A stretch of DNA of 64,000 nucleotides from Loktanella sp. 5RATIMAR09 (GCF_001419985.1 NZ_LJAL01000001.1:545626-609625), one strand, 5' to 3'. Positions 25,565-35,717 are shown, numbered from the stretch's first letter. A program made the numbers and translations. Notes: generated by a model not told the origin, from the sequence alone.

Positions 25565-26665
25565 GTGACCAGTCTCGCCTTGCAAGAGCTGACACTTTCG
25601 CATTTCCGTTCGCACAAACGCGCGTCGCTTGCGCTTGATCCGCGTCCTGTGGCGATTTTCGGACCGAATGGCGCGGGCAAGACCAACATCATTGAAGCGG
25701 TCTCGCTTCTGTCGCCGGGGCGTGGCCTGCGCCGCGCAGGGGCTGATGATCTGCCCCGCAGGCCAGAGGCATTGGGTTGGAAAATCACCGGTATCCTGCA
25801 ATCCCTGCACCAGACCCACGAGGTTGAGACATGGGCCGAGGCGGGCAATCCCCGCCAGTTGCGCATTGATGGGAAGGCCGCCCCGCAAACGGCGTTGGGG
25901 CGGATCGGGCGGATTCTATGGCTGGTGCCGTCGATGGACAGGCTCTGGATTGAGGGGGCCGAAGGGCGGCGGCGTTTTCTGGACCGCGCCACGCTCAGCT
26001 TCGAACCAACCCATGCCGAGGCCGTCCTGTCCTATGAAAAGGCCATGCGCGAACGCAACCGTCTGCTGAAAGACATGGTACGCGATGCCCATTGGTACAC
26101 CGCGATCGAGGCGCAGATGGCCGAGGCGGGCGCCACCATACAGCGCAACCGCCATGATGCGATTGACGCGCTGATGATGGCCCAAGCCTCAGCGACCACA
26201 GTGTTTCCCACCGCCACGCTCGCGCTGACGTCGCCTGACCCTGTGCCGGACGACCTGCAATCTGCACTTGCCGACAATCGCGCCCGCGACATGGCGGCGG
26301 GCCGTACGTTGATCGGACCACACCGCGCCGATCTGGACGCTGTTTTTGCCGACAAAGGCGTGCCCGCGAAGGACTGTTCGACCGGTGAACAAAAAGCGTT
26401 GCTGATCAGCCTGATCCTTGCCAATGGTCGCGCACTTGCGCGTGATTTCGGAGCACCGCCCATCCTTTTGCTGGATGAGGTCGCCGCCCACCTTGACGCG
26501 GGCCGCCGCGCCGCACTTTATGATGAAATCTGCAACTTGGGCGCGCAGGCCTTTATGACAGGCACAGGCGCCGAGCTGTTCACAGAACTGGGCGACCGCG
26601 CCCAATATGCAGAAGTGACGGAAACCGATGGGCAATCGACCATCGTGCAAAAGGACAGGCCATGA
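25565..26665 (+). CDS. recF: DNA replication/repair protein RecF
   Basis: 366 residues starting with GTG. Walker A is FGPNGAGKTNIIEAVSLLSPGRGLR. The ABC-type signature and Walker B lie at CSTGEQKALLISLILANGRAL and PPILLLDEVAAHLDAGRR. It loads RecA at gaps and helps restart replication. It overlaps the next gene by 4 bp (ATGA). Confidence 0.95.
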   Translation: MTSLALQELTLSHFRSHKRASLALDPRPVAIFGPNGAGKTNIIEAVSLLSPGRGLRRAGADDLPRRPEALGWKITGILQSLHQTHEVETWAEAGNPRQLRIDGKAAPQTALGRIGRILWLVPSMDRLWIEGAEGRRRFLDRATLSFEPTHAEAVLSYEKAMRERNRLLKDMVRDAHWYTAIEAQMAEAGATIQRNRHDAIDALMMAQASATTVFPTATLALTSPDPVPDDLQSALADNRARDMAAGRTLIGPHRADLDAVFADKGVPAKDCSTGEQKALLISLILANGRALARDFGAPPILLLDEVAAHLDAGRRAALYDEICNLGAQAFMTGTGAELFTELGDRAQYAEVTETDGQSTIVQKDRP

Positions 26666-27090
26666 CACCCCAACGCGTGACGCTCATTACCCTTGGGGTG
26701 GCCGATCTGGACAGATCCAAGGCGTTTTACGGCGCGCTGGGCTGGACCCCGACCAATGACGAGGGTGAGGTCGTCTTTTACCAGATCAACGGCATGGTGC
26801 TTGGTCTCTTTGGTCTTGCCCCCTTGGCGAAAGATCAAGGGCGGCCTGATGCGACACTGGGTACCGGCGCTATCACTCTGGCGCAAAATTTTTCGACAGA
26901 TGCCGAGGTCGATGCAGCCTATGCCGCTGCCCTTGCGGCAGGGGCAACCCCGCTCAAGGCGCCGGAAAAGGTCTTTTGGGGTGGGTATTCGGGCTACTAC
27001 GCCGACCCGGACGGTCACGTTTGGGAAGTCGCGCAAAACCCTTTCTGGACGCTGAATGACGATGGCAGCCTGACACTGGCCAGCGCATGA
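26662..27090 (+). CDS. VOC (glyoxalase/dioxygenase) family protein
   Basis: 142 residues with two beta-alpha-beta-beta-beta units: VTLITLGVADLDRSKAFYGALGW and the terminal metal-site region YYADPDGHVWEVAQNP. Typical VOC metal or substrate residues are partly present, but the substrate is unknown. It overlaps both recF and the LysE-type gene by 4 bp, so the three are translationally coupled. Confidence 0.85.
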   Translation: MTPQRVTLITLGVADLDRSKAFYGALGWTPTNDEGEVVFYQINGMVLGLFGLAPLAKDQGRPDATLGTGAITLAQNFSTDAEVDAAYAAALAAGATPLKAPEKVFWGGYSGYYADPDGHVWEVAQNPFWTLNDDGSLTLASA

Positions 27091-27707
27091 CAATTACAGG
27101 CTATGAACTTCTGCTCTATGCAGGTGCGCTGATCGTCCTGTTTATGACACCCGGCCCTGTGTGGGTTGCGTTGCTCGCACGGTCACTGTCGGGCGGGTTT
27201 CAGGCCGCTTGGCCGCTCGCCATTGGTGTGGCCATTGGCGATATTCTTTGGCCGCTGGTTGCGGTGCTGGGGGTCGCATGGCTGGTGTCGGAATTTGCAG
27301 GCTTCATGGATGTCCTGAAATACGTCGCGGTGCTCGTCTTCATGCTGATGGGCGCGGCATTGATCCGCAACGCCGACCATGGGCTGGATGCCAACAGCAG
27401 GCTGATGCGGCCGGGCAGATGGGCGGGGTTTCTGGCTGGTGTCGCCGTCATCGTTGGCAACCCCAAGGCCGCTCTGTTCTATATGGGCATCCTGCCGGGT
27501 TTTTTTGATCTGAGCAGGGTCACCCCGTTTGATATGGTCGCGATCTGCACGCTGAGTTTTCTGGTGCCCTTAGTCGGAAATCTGGTGCTGGCAATCTCGG
27601 TTGACCGTGTTCGCGGTGTCCTGAAATCACCCGCTGCGGTGCGCCGGATGAACATCATTGCGGGCTGTCTCTTGATCGGTGTCGGTGTGGTTATCGGACT
27701 GACCTGA
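27087..27707 (+). CDS. LysE-family amino-acid exporter
   Basis: 206 residues, six membrane helices. The LysE/RhtB signature GPVWVALLARSLSGGFQAAWPLAIGVAIGD and the mid-protein GNPKAALFYMGILPGFF are clear. It should export an amino acid or related metabolite. It is placed in the recF unit and 105 bp before gyrB. Confidence 0.88.
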   Translation: MTITGYELLLYAGALIVLFMTPGPVWVALLARSLSGGFQAAWPLAIGVAIGDILWPLVAVLGVAWLVSEFAGFMDVLKYVAVLVFMLMGAALIRNADHGLDANSRLMRPGRWAGFLAGVAVIVGNPKAALFYMGILPGFFDLSRVTPFDMVAICTLSFLVPLVGNLVLAISVDRVRGVLKSPAAVRRMNIIAGCLLIGVGVVIGLT

Positions 27708-27812
27708 GCCGCTGAGCGCCGGACCGCAAAAACCACAAAATCTTGTGCCATTTGCGTGACAAGCGCCCGTCAAAAGCGTATATTTTGGGCAGAAGAATAC
27801 AGGATTTCCGAC

Positions 27813-30227
27813 ATGGCCATTGAGCCCCAGAAGCAAGAAGACTACGGCGCAGATTCTATCAAAGTTCTTAAGGGCTTAGAGGCGGTTCGCAAGCGGCCGG
27901 GCATGTATATCGGTGATACCGATGATGGGTCCGGTCTGCACCACATGGTCTATGAGGTCGTCGATAACGGCATTGACGAAGCTTTGGCCGGTCATGCCGA
28001 CCATGTTTATGTGAAAATCAACGCTGATGGATCGGTCACTGTGGGCGACAACGGGCGCGGTATCCCTGTGGGTATCCACGAGGGCGAAGGCGTTTCGGCG
28101 GCCGAGGTCATCATGACCCAGCTGCATGCGGGCGGCAAATTCGACCAGAACTCCTATAAGGTGTCGGGTGGTCTGCACGGTGTGGGCGTATCTGTTGTGA
28201 ATGCGCTTTCGGATTTCCTTGAGCTGCGTATCTGGCGCGATGGCAAAGAACACTACGCACGCTTCGAAGGCGGCTTTACCACCGAACACCTGCGCGTGGT
28301 GGGTGACGCGAACGGGCGGAAAGGGACCGAGGTGACGTTCCTCGCCTCGACCGATACTTTTAGCAACCGTGACTTTGAATTCAGCACGCTGGAAAAGCGC
28401 CTGCGCGAACTGGCGTTTCTGAACTCTGGTGTGCGTATTATACTTGAGGATTTGCGCCCTTCAGAACCGCTCAAGGCGGATCTGTTCTATGAGGGTGGCG
28501 TCAAGGAATTCGTCAAATACCTCGACCGGTCCAAGACCCCGCTGATGGAAGAACCCATCTATGTGACCGGCGAACGCGACGAGATCGGCGTCGAAGTCGC
28601 GATGTGGTGGAACGACAGCTACAACGAAATGGTGCTGCCCTTTACCAATAATATCCCGCAGCGGGATGGGGGCACGCACCTGGCCGGTTTCCGCGGCGCG
28701 CTGACCCGTGCCATTGCAAAATATGCGACCGAGACGGGAATCTCGAAGAAGGAAAAAGTCTCTTTAACCGGCGATGATGCCCGCGAAGGTCTGACCTGCG
28801 TTTTGTCCGTCAAAGTGCCGGATCCGAAATTCTCCAGCCAGACCAAAGACAAACTGGTCAGTTCTGAAGTCCGCCCTGCGGTCGAGAACCTGATGGGCGA
28901 AAAGCTGAATGAATGGTTCGAAGAGAACCCCCAGATGGCCAAGTCGATCATCTCGAAAATCGTCGAAGCCGCCGCTGCGCGTGAAGCAGCCCGCAAAGCC
29001 CGCGAGATCCGCCGTAAATCGGCGATGGACGTGAACTTCAATGCGTCCAAACTAAAGGACTGTTCGGAAAAAGACCCCTCCAAGACCGAAGTTTTCCTCG
29101 TCGAGGGTGACTCGGCCGGTGGCTCAGCCCAGACAGGGCGCGATCGTAGCACACAGGCGATCCTGCCGTTGAAGGGTAAGATCCTGAACGTTGAACGGGC
29201 CCGTTTTGACCGCATGCTGGGCAGTCAGGAAATTGGCAATCTTGTCATGGCGTTGGGCACGGGTATTGGTCGCGACGAATTCAACATCGAAAAGCTGCGC
29301 TACCACAAGGTCATCATCATGACCGACGCGGACGTTGACGGTGCGCACATCCGTACCCTGCTGCTGACCTTCTTCTTCCGGCAGATGCCGCAATTGATCG
29401 AAGGTGGCTATCTCTATATCGCGCAACCCCCGCTCTACAAAGTCTCGCGCGGCCGGTCCGAGGTCTACCTCAAGGACCAGTTGGCGATGGATGAATATCT
29501 GATCGAGCAGGGCATTGATGGCGCGATGCTACGCCAGGGCAACGGCGAGGAAATCACAGGTGCCGACCTGCGCCGCGTCGTTGATGAGGCACGCCAGCTC
29601 AAACGCGTGCTGGAAGCCTTCCCAACGCATTACCCGCGCCACATTCTTGAACAGGCCGCCATTGCTGGCGCCTTTGTGCCCGGTGTTGTGGAAAACGACC
29701 TGCAAGGCACCGCTGACCGCGTGGCCGAACGGTTGAACCTGATTGCGCTGGAATGGGAACGCGGCTGGCAGGGGCGGATCACCCAAGACCACGGTATGCG
29801 GCTTGCCCGTATGCTGCGTGGTGTTGAAGAGGTGCGCACGCTTGACGGTCCCATGCTGCGCGGTGGGGAAGCACGGCGCACGGGTACGTTTACCCAAAGC
29901 CTGCAAGACGTCTACAACCTGCCCGCTACATTGATCCGCAAGGACCGCAGCCAGGCGATCCACGGCCCGCTTGATCTGCTCAAGGCGATCTTGGAAGAGG
30001 GCGAAAAAGGCCTGTCCTATCAGCGCTACAAGGGCCTTGGCGAAATGAACCCGGATCAGCTTTGGGAAACCACGCTGGACCCTGACGCGCGCACGCTGTT
30101 GCAGGTCAAGGTCGAGGATCTGGCCGACGCGGACGACCTGTTCACCAAGTTGATGGGTGATGTGGTTGAACCACGCCGCGAATTTATCCAGAACAACGCG
30201 CTGAACGTGGAAAACCTGGATTTCTAG
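27813..30227 (+). CDS. gyrB: DNA gyrase subunit B
   Basis: 804 residues from MAIEPQKQEDYGADSIKVL with AGGA before the ATG. GHKL ATPase motifs: EVVDNGIDEAL, DNGRGIPVG, GGLHGVGVSVVNALS. The TOPRIM domain begins FLVEGDSAGGSAQTGRDRSTQ and includes TDADVDGAHIRTLLLTFF. It introduces negative supercoils with GyrA, encoded elsewhere. The frame is open 19 codons upstream, without family character. Confidence 0.97.
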   Translation: MAIEPQKQEDYGADSIKVLKGLEAVRKRPGMYIGDTDDGSGLHHMVYEVVDNGIDEALAGHADHVYVKINADGSVTVGDNGRGIPVGIHEGEGVSAAEVIMTQLHAGGKFDQNSYKVSGGLHGVGVSVVNALSDFLELRIWRDGKEHYARFEGGFTTEHLRVVGDANGRKGTEVTFLASTDTFSNRDFEFSTLEKRLRELAFLNSGVRIILEDLRPSEPLKADLFYEGGVKEFVKYLDRSKTPLMEEPIYVTGERDEIGVEVAMWWNDSYNEMVLPFTNNIPQRDGGTHLAGFRGALTRAIAKYATETGISKKEKVSLTGDDAREGLTCVLSVKVPDPKFSSQTKDKLVSSEVRPAVENLMGEKLNEWFEENPQMAKSIISKIVEAAAAREAARKAREIRRKSAMDVNFNASKLKDCSEKDPSKTEVFLVEGDSAGGSAQTGRDRSTQAILPLKGKILNVERARFDRMLGSQEIGNLVMALGTGIGRDEFNIEKLRYHKVIIMTDADVDGAHIRTLLLTFFFRQMPQLIEGGYLYIAQPPLYKVSRGRSEVYLKDQLAMDEYLIEQGIDGAMLRQGNGEEITGADLRRVVDEARQLKRVLEAFPTHYPRHILEQAAIAGAFVPGVVENDLQGTADRVAERLNLIALEWERGWQGRITQDHGMRLARMLRGVEEVRTLDGPMLRGGEARRTGTFTQSLQDVYNLPATLIRKDRSQAIHGPLDLLKAILEEGEKGLSYQRYKGLGEMNPDQLWETTLDPDARTLLQVKVEDLADADDLFTKLMGDVVEPRREFIQNNALNVENLDF

Positions 30228-30233
30228 TGCCTG

Positions 30234-31286
30234 CTAGCCTTTTCTGCTCCGCGTCAGCGTGAACAGGAAAGGCGCCAGCGCGATGACCATGGTGATCCGG
30301 ATGATATGCATCACCGAAACATAGGCCACGTCTTGGCCCATTGCGAGCGTAAGCAATGACATCTCGGTCAAACCACCGGGCGAAAATGCCAGAAAGGCTT
30401 GCGCAAGGGGGATGCCGCTGATGATGACAATCAACTCTGCAAACCCCACTGCGGCGACCAGCATCAGGAATGATGCGACCGCGGACAGCCCGATATCAGT
30501 TCTGATTTCCCGCAAAGTTGCCCCGATAAACCGTGTGCCGATGATCGTTCCAATCGTCACCTGTGCGGCGATCACAAAAATCGTCGGCGGCGCCACCGTC
30601 ACCCAGCCCGCGATATGGGCCACGCCGCTCAGGATCATAGGGCCGAAAATGGGTGCCGCAGGCAAGCCCAGCCATTTGCCCAGCAGTGCGCCCAGCACAG
30701 CGCAAATACCGAGGATTGCGTAATCCAGCGCAGTAATCTGATAAAGCCCGATCCACTGCGCGGCACCGCGCCCGCCGCTTGTCACGCCCAGTACCAAACC
30801 AAAGAACAACGCCACGAATACGATGATAATCAACACGCGCGCCGCATGGGCCAAAGCAATCCGGCGCTCGTCTCCGCCTGCGGCGGCACCAAGAATCAGC
30901 ATCTCGTTGATCCCCCCGGGCATCGCGGAATAGAAAGCGGTGACCGGATCGTACCCACCAAGCCTGCGGTAAACGGTATAAGAAATCCCTGCCGCACAAA
31001 TCAAAAACAGCGGCAGCAAAAGCAAAGTTATCAGCCAGCTTCCCAACAGGCCCAGCACGTCCGCCGACACTCCAGACCCCAACATCACGCCGATCACGGG
31101 GATCACATAAGGGCGGAGCTTGTCAGGGCCGGCAATTGGTGCCCGCAGCATCGCGGCCACTGTGTTTGCCACCATCGGCCCCAGCATCCATGGCAGGGGC
31201 AAGCCCGCATAATAAGCCGCCAATCCACCGCACAGCCCAATCGTCAGCGCCAGCAACTGCGGCATGAATGGGTGGGAACCGCGCAT
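30234..31286 (-). CDS. AbrB-family membrane protein (TIGR03082)
   Basis: 350 residues, about ten membrane helices in two similar halves. GLPLPWMLGPMVANTVAA and the repeat LPAAPIFGPMILSGVAHI are the duplicated family motif, and YSAMPGGINEMLILGAAAGGDERRIALAHAARVLI is characteristic. The family is sometimes mislabelled ammonia monooxygenase; members regulate or transport an unknown compound. It faces gyrB tail to tail with 6 bp between. Confidence 0.85.
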   Translation of the reverse strand: MRGSHPFMPQLLALTIGLCGGLAAYYAGLPLPWMLGPMVANTVAAMLRAPIAGPDKLRPYVIPVIGVMLGSGVSADVLGLLGSWLITLLLLPLFLICAAGISYTVYRRLGGYDPVTAFYSAMPGGINEMLILGAAAGGDERRIALAHAARVLIIIVFVALFFGLVLGVTSGGRGAAQWIGLYQITALDYAILGICAVLGALLGKWLGLPAAPIFGPMILSGVAHIAGWVTVAPPTIFVIAAQVTIGTIIGTRFIGATLREIRTDIGLSAVASFLMLVAAVGFAELIVIISGIPLAQAFLAFSPGGLTEMSLLTLAMGQDVAYVSVMHIIRITMVIALAPFLFTLTRSRKG

Positions 31287-31295
31287 ACTGAGGTT

Positions 31296-32201
31296 CTAGA
31301 CTCCGCCGATATGGTGCGTGCCACGCGCCTTGGCCAATTGCATTTGCTTCTGGCGCTCGCGGAAACGGCCCTTGTCCGCCTCTGAAGTCTCGTGGATGCA
31401 TTGGTGGCATGAAACGCCTTGCTCGAATGCGGGGTTCTCACGGTCTTCAGGCTGCAGCGGACGACGGCAGGCGTGGCACAGGATATGTGGCCCTTCCGCA
31501 AGCCCATGCCCCACGCTGACCCGCGCATCAAAAACGAAACACTCACCGTCCCATTTGCTTTGCTCTTGGGGGACTTCCTCAAGGTACTTCAGGATACCAC
31601 CCTTCAGGTGATAGACATCTTCAACACCCTGACCCATCAGGTAATTCGTTGATTTTTCGCAGCGAATTCCGCCCGTGCAGAACATTGCGATCCTTTTGTT
31701 GTGGAACCGGTGCTTGTTTTTTTCCCACCATTCGGGAAATTCGCCAAAGCTCTTGGTGTCGGGGTCAACGGCACCTTCAAAGGTCCCAATCGCCACTTCG
31801 TAATCGTTGCGCGTATCAATCACAGCCACGTCAGGGGCGCTGATCAGATCGTTCCAATCGGCAGGGTCCACGTAGTTGCCGACCCGCGCCACAGGATCGA
31901 CATCGGGCTGGCCCATTGTCACGATTTCCTTTTTTAGGCGCACTTTCATGCGGTGGAAGGGCGGCGTGGATGCCGTGCTTTCCTTCCATTCCAGATCGGC
32001 ACAGCCGGGCAGGGCGCGGATATGCGCAAGCACCGCATCAATGCCAGCGCGCGGTCCGGCAATCGTGCCGTTGATCCCCTCTTTCGCCAAAAGAAGGGTT
32101 CCCATGATCCCGCCGGACTTGCACAAATCCAACAATGGGCCGCGCAGGGCGGCCGGATCATCAAAGCGGGTGAAGTGATAAAGAGCGGCGACAGTATACA
32201 T
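31296..32201 (-). CDS. trhO: tRNA uridine(34) hydroxylase TrhO (rhodanese family)
   Basis: 301 residues from [16 protein letters not shown]. The YceA/TrhO N-terminal domain ([13 protein letters not shown]) is followed by a rhodanese domain with the active-site loop [15 protein letters not shown] and a cysteine-rich end ([13 protein letters not shown]). It hydroxylates U34 of tRNAs in an oxygen-dependent way. It lies 6 bp beyond the Hsp70-like gene on the same strand. An in-frame GTG 6 bp upstream is a possible start. Confidence 0.93.
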   Translation of the reverse strand: MYTVAALYHFTRFDDPAALRGPLLDLCKSGGIMGTLLLAKEGINGTIAGPRAGIDAVLAHIRALPGCADLEWKESTASTPPFHRMKVRLKKEIVTMGQPDVDPVARVGNYVDPADWNDLISAPDVAVIDTRNDYEVAIGTFEGAVDPDTKSFGEFPEWWEKNKHRFHNKRIAMFCTGGIRCEKSTNYLMGQGVEDVYHLKGGILKYLEEVPQEQSKWDGECFVFDARVSVGHGLAEGPHILCHACRRPLQPEDRENPAFEQGVSCHQCIHETSEADKGRFRERQKQMQLAKARGTHHIGGV

Positions 32202-32207
32202 AAGCAC

Positions 32208-33476
32208 TCAGATACGCCTGTCCGCCCAAAGGGGCAAGTCGCGCGATGCTGCAATCGCCAGACCGTCCGCAACGGCGGTAAAGGCCTCTGCTCTTTCACG
32301 TACGGCTTGCGGGAAAAGTGCCGTCATGGCGTCTTCGACTACCGTCAAAAGGCTGGACCCGCCGACAAAGATGATCGTGGAAATCCGGTCCGGTCCGATG
32401 TCGGCCATCGCGAGTGTTTCACGCGCGCAGGTCCGAATTTGTGTGGCTTGGTCTGCCAGTACATTTTCTTCCATGGCCTCTTTGGTCAAACGCGCCCAGA
32501 GCGCGGGTTCGATCACGCGCAGATCAATCCCCACATCCGTACGATCCAGCTGGTTCAGCTGAATTTTTCCGGCCTCGACTGCGAAGGCCATGTCATGGCC
32601 CAACTCCATCTCAAGTACGCTCTTGAGCCGTGCAAAGAGAGCGGGATCAACACCGAGCTTTGCAAAATCCGTCGCCATCCGGCGGTTTTCGGGGGTGTAG
32701 ACAAAAGGAATTTTCTGCCACGTGGCAAGGTCATTGAAAATCGCGTTGGGGGCCGTGTGGCGGCCTTGGCCCATCGCATTGCGCACCTCGGCACCGCGCC
32801 CCAACAGTGGCATAACTTGTGCAATACTGATCGCGCGGTCAAAGTCGGTGCCGCCAACGCGCACGCCGTGGCTTGCGATAATGCGCGTTGTTTCCCCGTC
32901 GCGCTCAAAGATGGAAAAATCCGACGTACCGCCGCCGATATCCACGATCAGCCCCAGTTCACCGCGGTCTATCGGGCCACTGGCAAGGGCGGCGGCCTCG
33001 GGTTCGTACATAAACGCCACGTCTTTATAGCCTGCCAAAAGATAGGCCTCGCGGAGGTCAATCTCGGCCTGCGCATTGCGGGCGGGATCGATGGAATGAA
33101 ACCGCACAGGACGGCCCGACAAAGCAACCTCGAAATTCTGGCCGGTCTCTGCCTCGGCCCGTTCACGGATCATTTGCAAAAACCGCGCCACGACCTCCAA
33201 TAGCGTCATGCGCTCATAGGCAATCTGGCGCCGCTCACGCAGCAAGGGTGTGCCCAGCACCGATTTCAGCGCCCGCATGAACCGCCCTTCACGCCCCTCG
33301 ATCAGCGCGGCATTGGCGACAGACCCGTAGGTCGTGACCTTACGATCATAGTCAAAAAAGACCGAAGTCGGCAGTGTCGTGCGCCCCTGTTCCACCGCAA
33401 TCAGATGCGGGCGACCGGCGGCCATGATGCCTGCCGCGGTATTCGAGGTGCCAAAGTCGATGCCCAAAACCGCCAT
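32208..33476 (-). CDS. Hsp70-family protein (YegD-like)
   Basis: 422 residues from MAVLGIDFGTSNTAAGI. Actin-like ATPase motifs: phosphate 1 (GIDFGTSN), phosphate 2 (LIVDIGGGTSDFSI) and adenosine (IIFVGGSSLLTVV). There is no substrate-binding domain, as in E. coli YegD. Client and role are unknown. The longer in-frame start at 33557 adds 27 residues without family character. Divergent from pncA by 146 bp. Confidence 0.88.
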   Translation of the reverse strand: MAVLGIDFGTSNTAAGIMAAGRPHLIAVEQGRTTLPTSVFFDYDRKVTTYGSVANAALIEGREGRFMRALKSVLGTPLLRERRQIAYERMTLLEVVARFLQMIRERAEAETGQNFEVALSGRPVRFHSIDPARNAQAEIDLREAYLLAGYKDVAFMYEPEAAALASGPIDRGELGLIVDIGGGTSDFSIFERDGETTRIIASHGVRVGGTDFDRAISIAQVMPLLGRGAEVRNAMGQGRHTAPNAIFNDLATWQKIPFVYTPENRRMATDFAKLGVDPALFARLKSVLEMELGHDMAFAVEAGKIQLNQLDRTDVGIDLRVIEPALWARLTKEAMEENVLADQATQIRTCARETLAMADIGPDRISTIIFVGGSSLLTVVEDAMTALFPQAVRERAEAFTAVADGLAIAASRDLPLWADRRI

Positions 33477-33622
33477 ATCTACCACCTGATCCTTGCGTGA
33501 AAGAGGCCGCAGATAGGAAAATAAGCTGGCACTGGCAAGCGCTGTTTTCCAGAACAAACAAAGCAGTCGCAGGTCAGGGACGAACAGGTTAGTTTGCGCC
33601 CATCAACAATTCGGAGACCGCC

Positions 33623-34216
33623 ATGACCCATGCCCTACTCGTAATCGACGTCCAGAATGATTTCTGCCCCGGTGGCGCATTGGCGGTCGCGGGCGGTGAT
33701 GAGATTGTGGCAGGCATCAACACCGCCATGGCCAGTTTCGATGCGGTGGTCCTGACCCAGGATTGGCATCCTGCTGGCCATTCTTCTTTCGCATCATCGC
33801 ACGATGCGGCCCCGATGAGTATGGTTGAAATGCCTTATGGGCCTCAGGTGCTTTGGCCTGATCACTGCGTTCAGGGCACGCAGGGTGCCGCCTTTCATAA
33901 CCAGCTGCATGTTGACCGCGCCGATCTGATTATCCGCAAAGGGTATAACCCCGCGATTGACAGCTATTCGGCCTTTTTCGAGAACGACAAGACCACACCA
34001 ACGGGTTTGGAAGGCTATTTGCGCATCCGCGGGATCACGTCCCTGACACTGGTGGGGTTGGCGACGGATTTTTGCGTCAATTATTCCGCCGTTGATGCGG
34101 CAAAGCTGGGGTTTGATGTGACGGTGAACATGGCGCTTTGCCGCGCGATTGATTTTGACGGCTCATTGGATACGGCCAAGGATGGCATGGTGCAGGCGGG
34201 CGTGACGCTTGGCTAG
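33623..34216 (+). CDS. pncA: Nicotinamidase
   Basis: 197 residues. The catalytic aspartate lies in LVIDVQNDFCPGGALAV, the metal ligands in DWHPAGHSSFASSH, and the nucleophilic cysteine in GLATDFCVNYSAVDA. It converts nicotinamide to nicotinate for the Preiss-Handler NAD salvage path, whose next enzyme is PncB at 35718. GGAGACC precedes the start. The stop overlaps that of the convergent transporter by 4 bp. Confidence 0.95.
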   Translation: MTHALLVIDVQNDFCPGGALAVAGGDEIVAGINTAMASFDAVVLTQDWHPAGHSSFASSHDAAPMSMVEMPYGPQVLWPDHCVQGTQGAAFHNQLHVDRADLIIRKGYNPAIDSYSAFFENDKTTPTGLEGYLRIRGITSLTLVGLATDFCVNYSAVDAAKLGFDVTVNMALCRAIDFDGSLDTAKDGMVQAGVTLG

Positions 34217-35070
34217 CGGCCTCTGCCTGCGAACCAGACAGAGGATGCGCCCGCGGTCATAATGACCACCAGCCCGATCAGGCCAAGGCCATCCGGCCAT
34301 TGGCCAAACACCAGCCATCCAATAAGCATTGCCGCCAAAAGTTGGCTGTAAATCAGAGGCGCGACAACACCGGCGGGCGTGTTGCGGTTTACCAGAACCA
34401 GCAAAAGGTTCCCCCCTGCCGAGCCCAACGCCGAAATGGTGATCAATCCCAGATACGGAAGTGTCATGTCGGGGATTGGGGCCAAAGCAAATGGCGAGAG
34501 CAGCACAGCGCCGATCAAAAGCTGGGAAAAAAGCAGGAACCGCGGGCGGAAACCTCCGGCAAGCCAGCGGGTCGCGACCAGATAGGACCCGTGGAAACAG
34601 CCCGCCAGCATGGCAAAGCCCATGCCGGTCGTCATGCCAAACCCCGGGCGCACGACAAGCAGGACGCCGGCAAAACTGACCAGCAGCAGACAGGTCCGTA
34701 AGGCGGTAATCCGTTCGCGCAACAGAAGCGCCGAGAGGAAATAGGATACGACCGGCCCCACAAAGAAACCTGCAAAGACATTGGCCAGCGGTTCGGTTTT
34801 CAACGCGGTCAGGATGCAGACGATGCCGCCCACAATCAGGGCCGCGCGTAGATATAGCCGCCAATCCGTCAGATGTGCCAGATCCGCACGCATCAGCCCG
34901 CACAGAGGGGCCAGCAACAAAGCGGCCAGCGCAAAGCGGGTCCATGCCACATAGGTCTGGGGGAAACCTGCGCCGGTTAACACCGTTGCCGCCGCATCCC
35001 CGCCCACAATCAGCGTCATCGCCAGAACGACCGCGCCAACCAGACGGGCGGAATAGGGGGTGGTTGTCAT
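34213..35070 (-). CDS. DMT-superfamily (EamA) transporter
   Basis: 285 residues with ten hydrophobic helices in two EamA repeats; TYVAWTRFALAALLLAPLC is typical of repeat one and GVVAPLIYSQLLAAMLIGWLVFGQWPD of repeat two. Substrate unknown. It sits between the two NAD-salvage genes, but on the opposite strand, so a link to nicotinate transport is only speculative. Confidence 0.85.
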   Translation of the reverse strand: MTTTPYSARLVGAVVLAMTLIVGGDAAATVLTGAGFPQTYVAWTRFALAALLLAPLCGLMRADLAHLTDWRLYLRAALIVGGIVCILTALKTEPLANVFAGFFVGPVVSYFLSALLLRERITALRTCLLLVSFAGVLLVVRPGFGMTTGMGFAMLAGCFHGSYLVATRWLAGGFRPRFLLFSQLLIGAVLLSPFALAPIPDMTLPYLGLITISALGSAGGNLLLVLVNRNTPAGVVAPLIYSQLLAAMLIGWLVFGQWPDGLGLIGLVVIMTAGASSVWFAGRGR

Positions 35071-35104
35071 ACGGGGGCCTTTTGACGCGCAGCGAGCGAC
35101 GGGA

Positions 35105-35647
35105 CTACATCAGGGTCTGGCTGGCGACATAGAAAAGCAGGATCAGCCCAAGCAAAAGCCCGCCCAAGGCCAGCATACGACGGCCCTTCTTTTGTCGTGA
35201 CGCGATACGCGCGGCAATCAGCTCATCGGTCAGATCGTCAGATCTGCTGCCCGGCAAAGGTGCCAATAGCTCATCTTCGACCGGTTCTGCGGTCGATAGC
35301 GCATTCATAAAGGCATCAAAATCAAATCCGCCCCAATTTACATCGGCCAGATCGTAGGCATCCAGATTGGCCGACAGCCTGTCAATCAATGCAATCCGCG
35401 CCTCTTCATCGCGCATCGGGTAGCGGCCCGGAGGGGCGCCGCTGTTATACTCCTGCAAGCCAAATCCGCTGTCCGCAAAATAGGCTCGCACCGCTGGGTC
35501 TGCCTCTTTGAGTGCGGCGACTGTGGCCGGATCGCGGAACATCGCGACCTTTTTGCCTGCCACACCTGTGGTTGCCAGATCGCCAAATCCGTCCGGCAAT
35601 CCTGTTGGCGGCATCTCCACCATGTCAAAATCGTAACGCAATGCCAT
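35105..35647 (-). CDS. Unrecognised protein with C-terminal membrane anchor
   Basis: 180 residues from MALRYDFDMVEMPPTGLPDG. Acidic, soluble body (about 1-145), then a basic stretch RIASRQKKGRRM and a single C-terminal helix LALGGLLLGLILLFYVASQTLM: a tail-anchored layout. A repeated-looking DLATTG/VAAL region and a DELLAPLPGSRSDDLTDELIAARIA segment are seen. I do not recognise a family. It is divergent from pncB with only 70 bp between starts, so the two may share control. Confidence 0.65.
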   Translation of the reverse strand: MALRYDFDMVEMPPTGLPDGFGDLATTGVAGKKVAMFRDPATVAALKEADPAVRAYFADSGFGLQEYNSGAPPGRYPMRDEEARIALIDRLSANLDAYDLADVNWGGFDFDAFMNALSTAEPVEDELLAPLPGSRSDDLTDELIAARIASRQKKGRRMLALGGLLLGLILLFYVASQTLM

Positions 35648-35717
35648 GTTCACGGCCCCCTTGCCACACCAGCGCCCGCTTGATCTAACACGTAAGCGCC
35701 AGCAGGGGGAACTGAAT

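Noticed and set aside
31953..33203. 416-codon open frame antisense to trhO and the Hsp70-like gene
   Set aside because: Crosses two real genes on the other strand; no family features.
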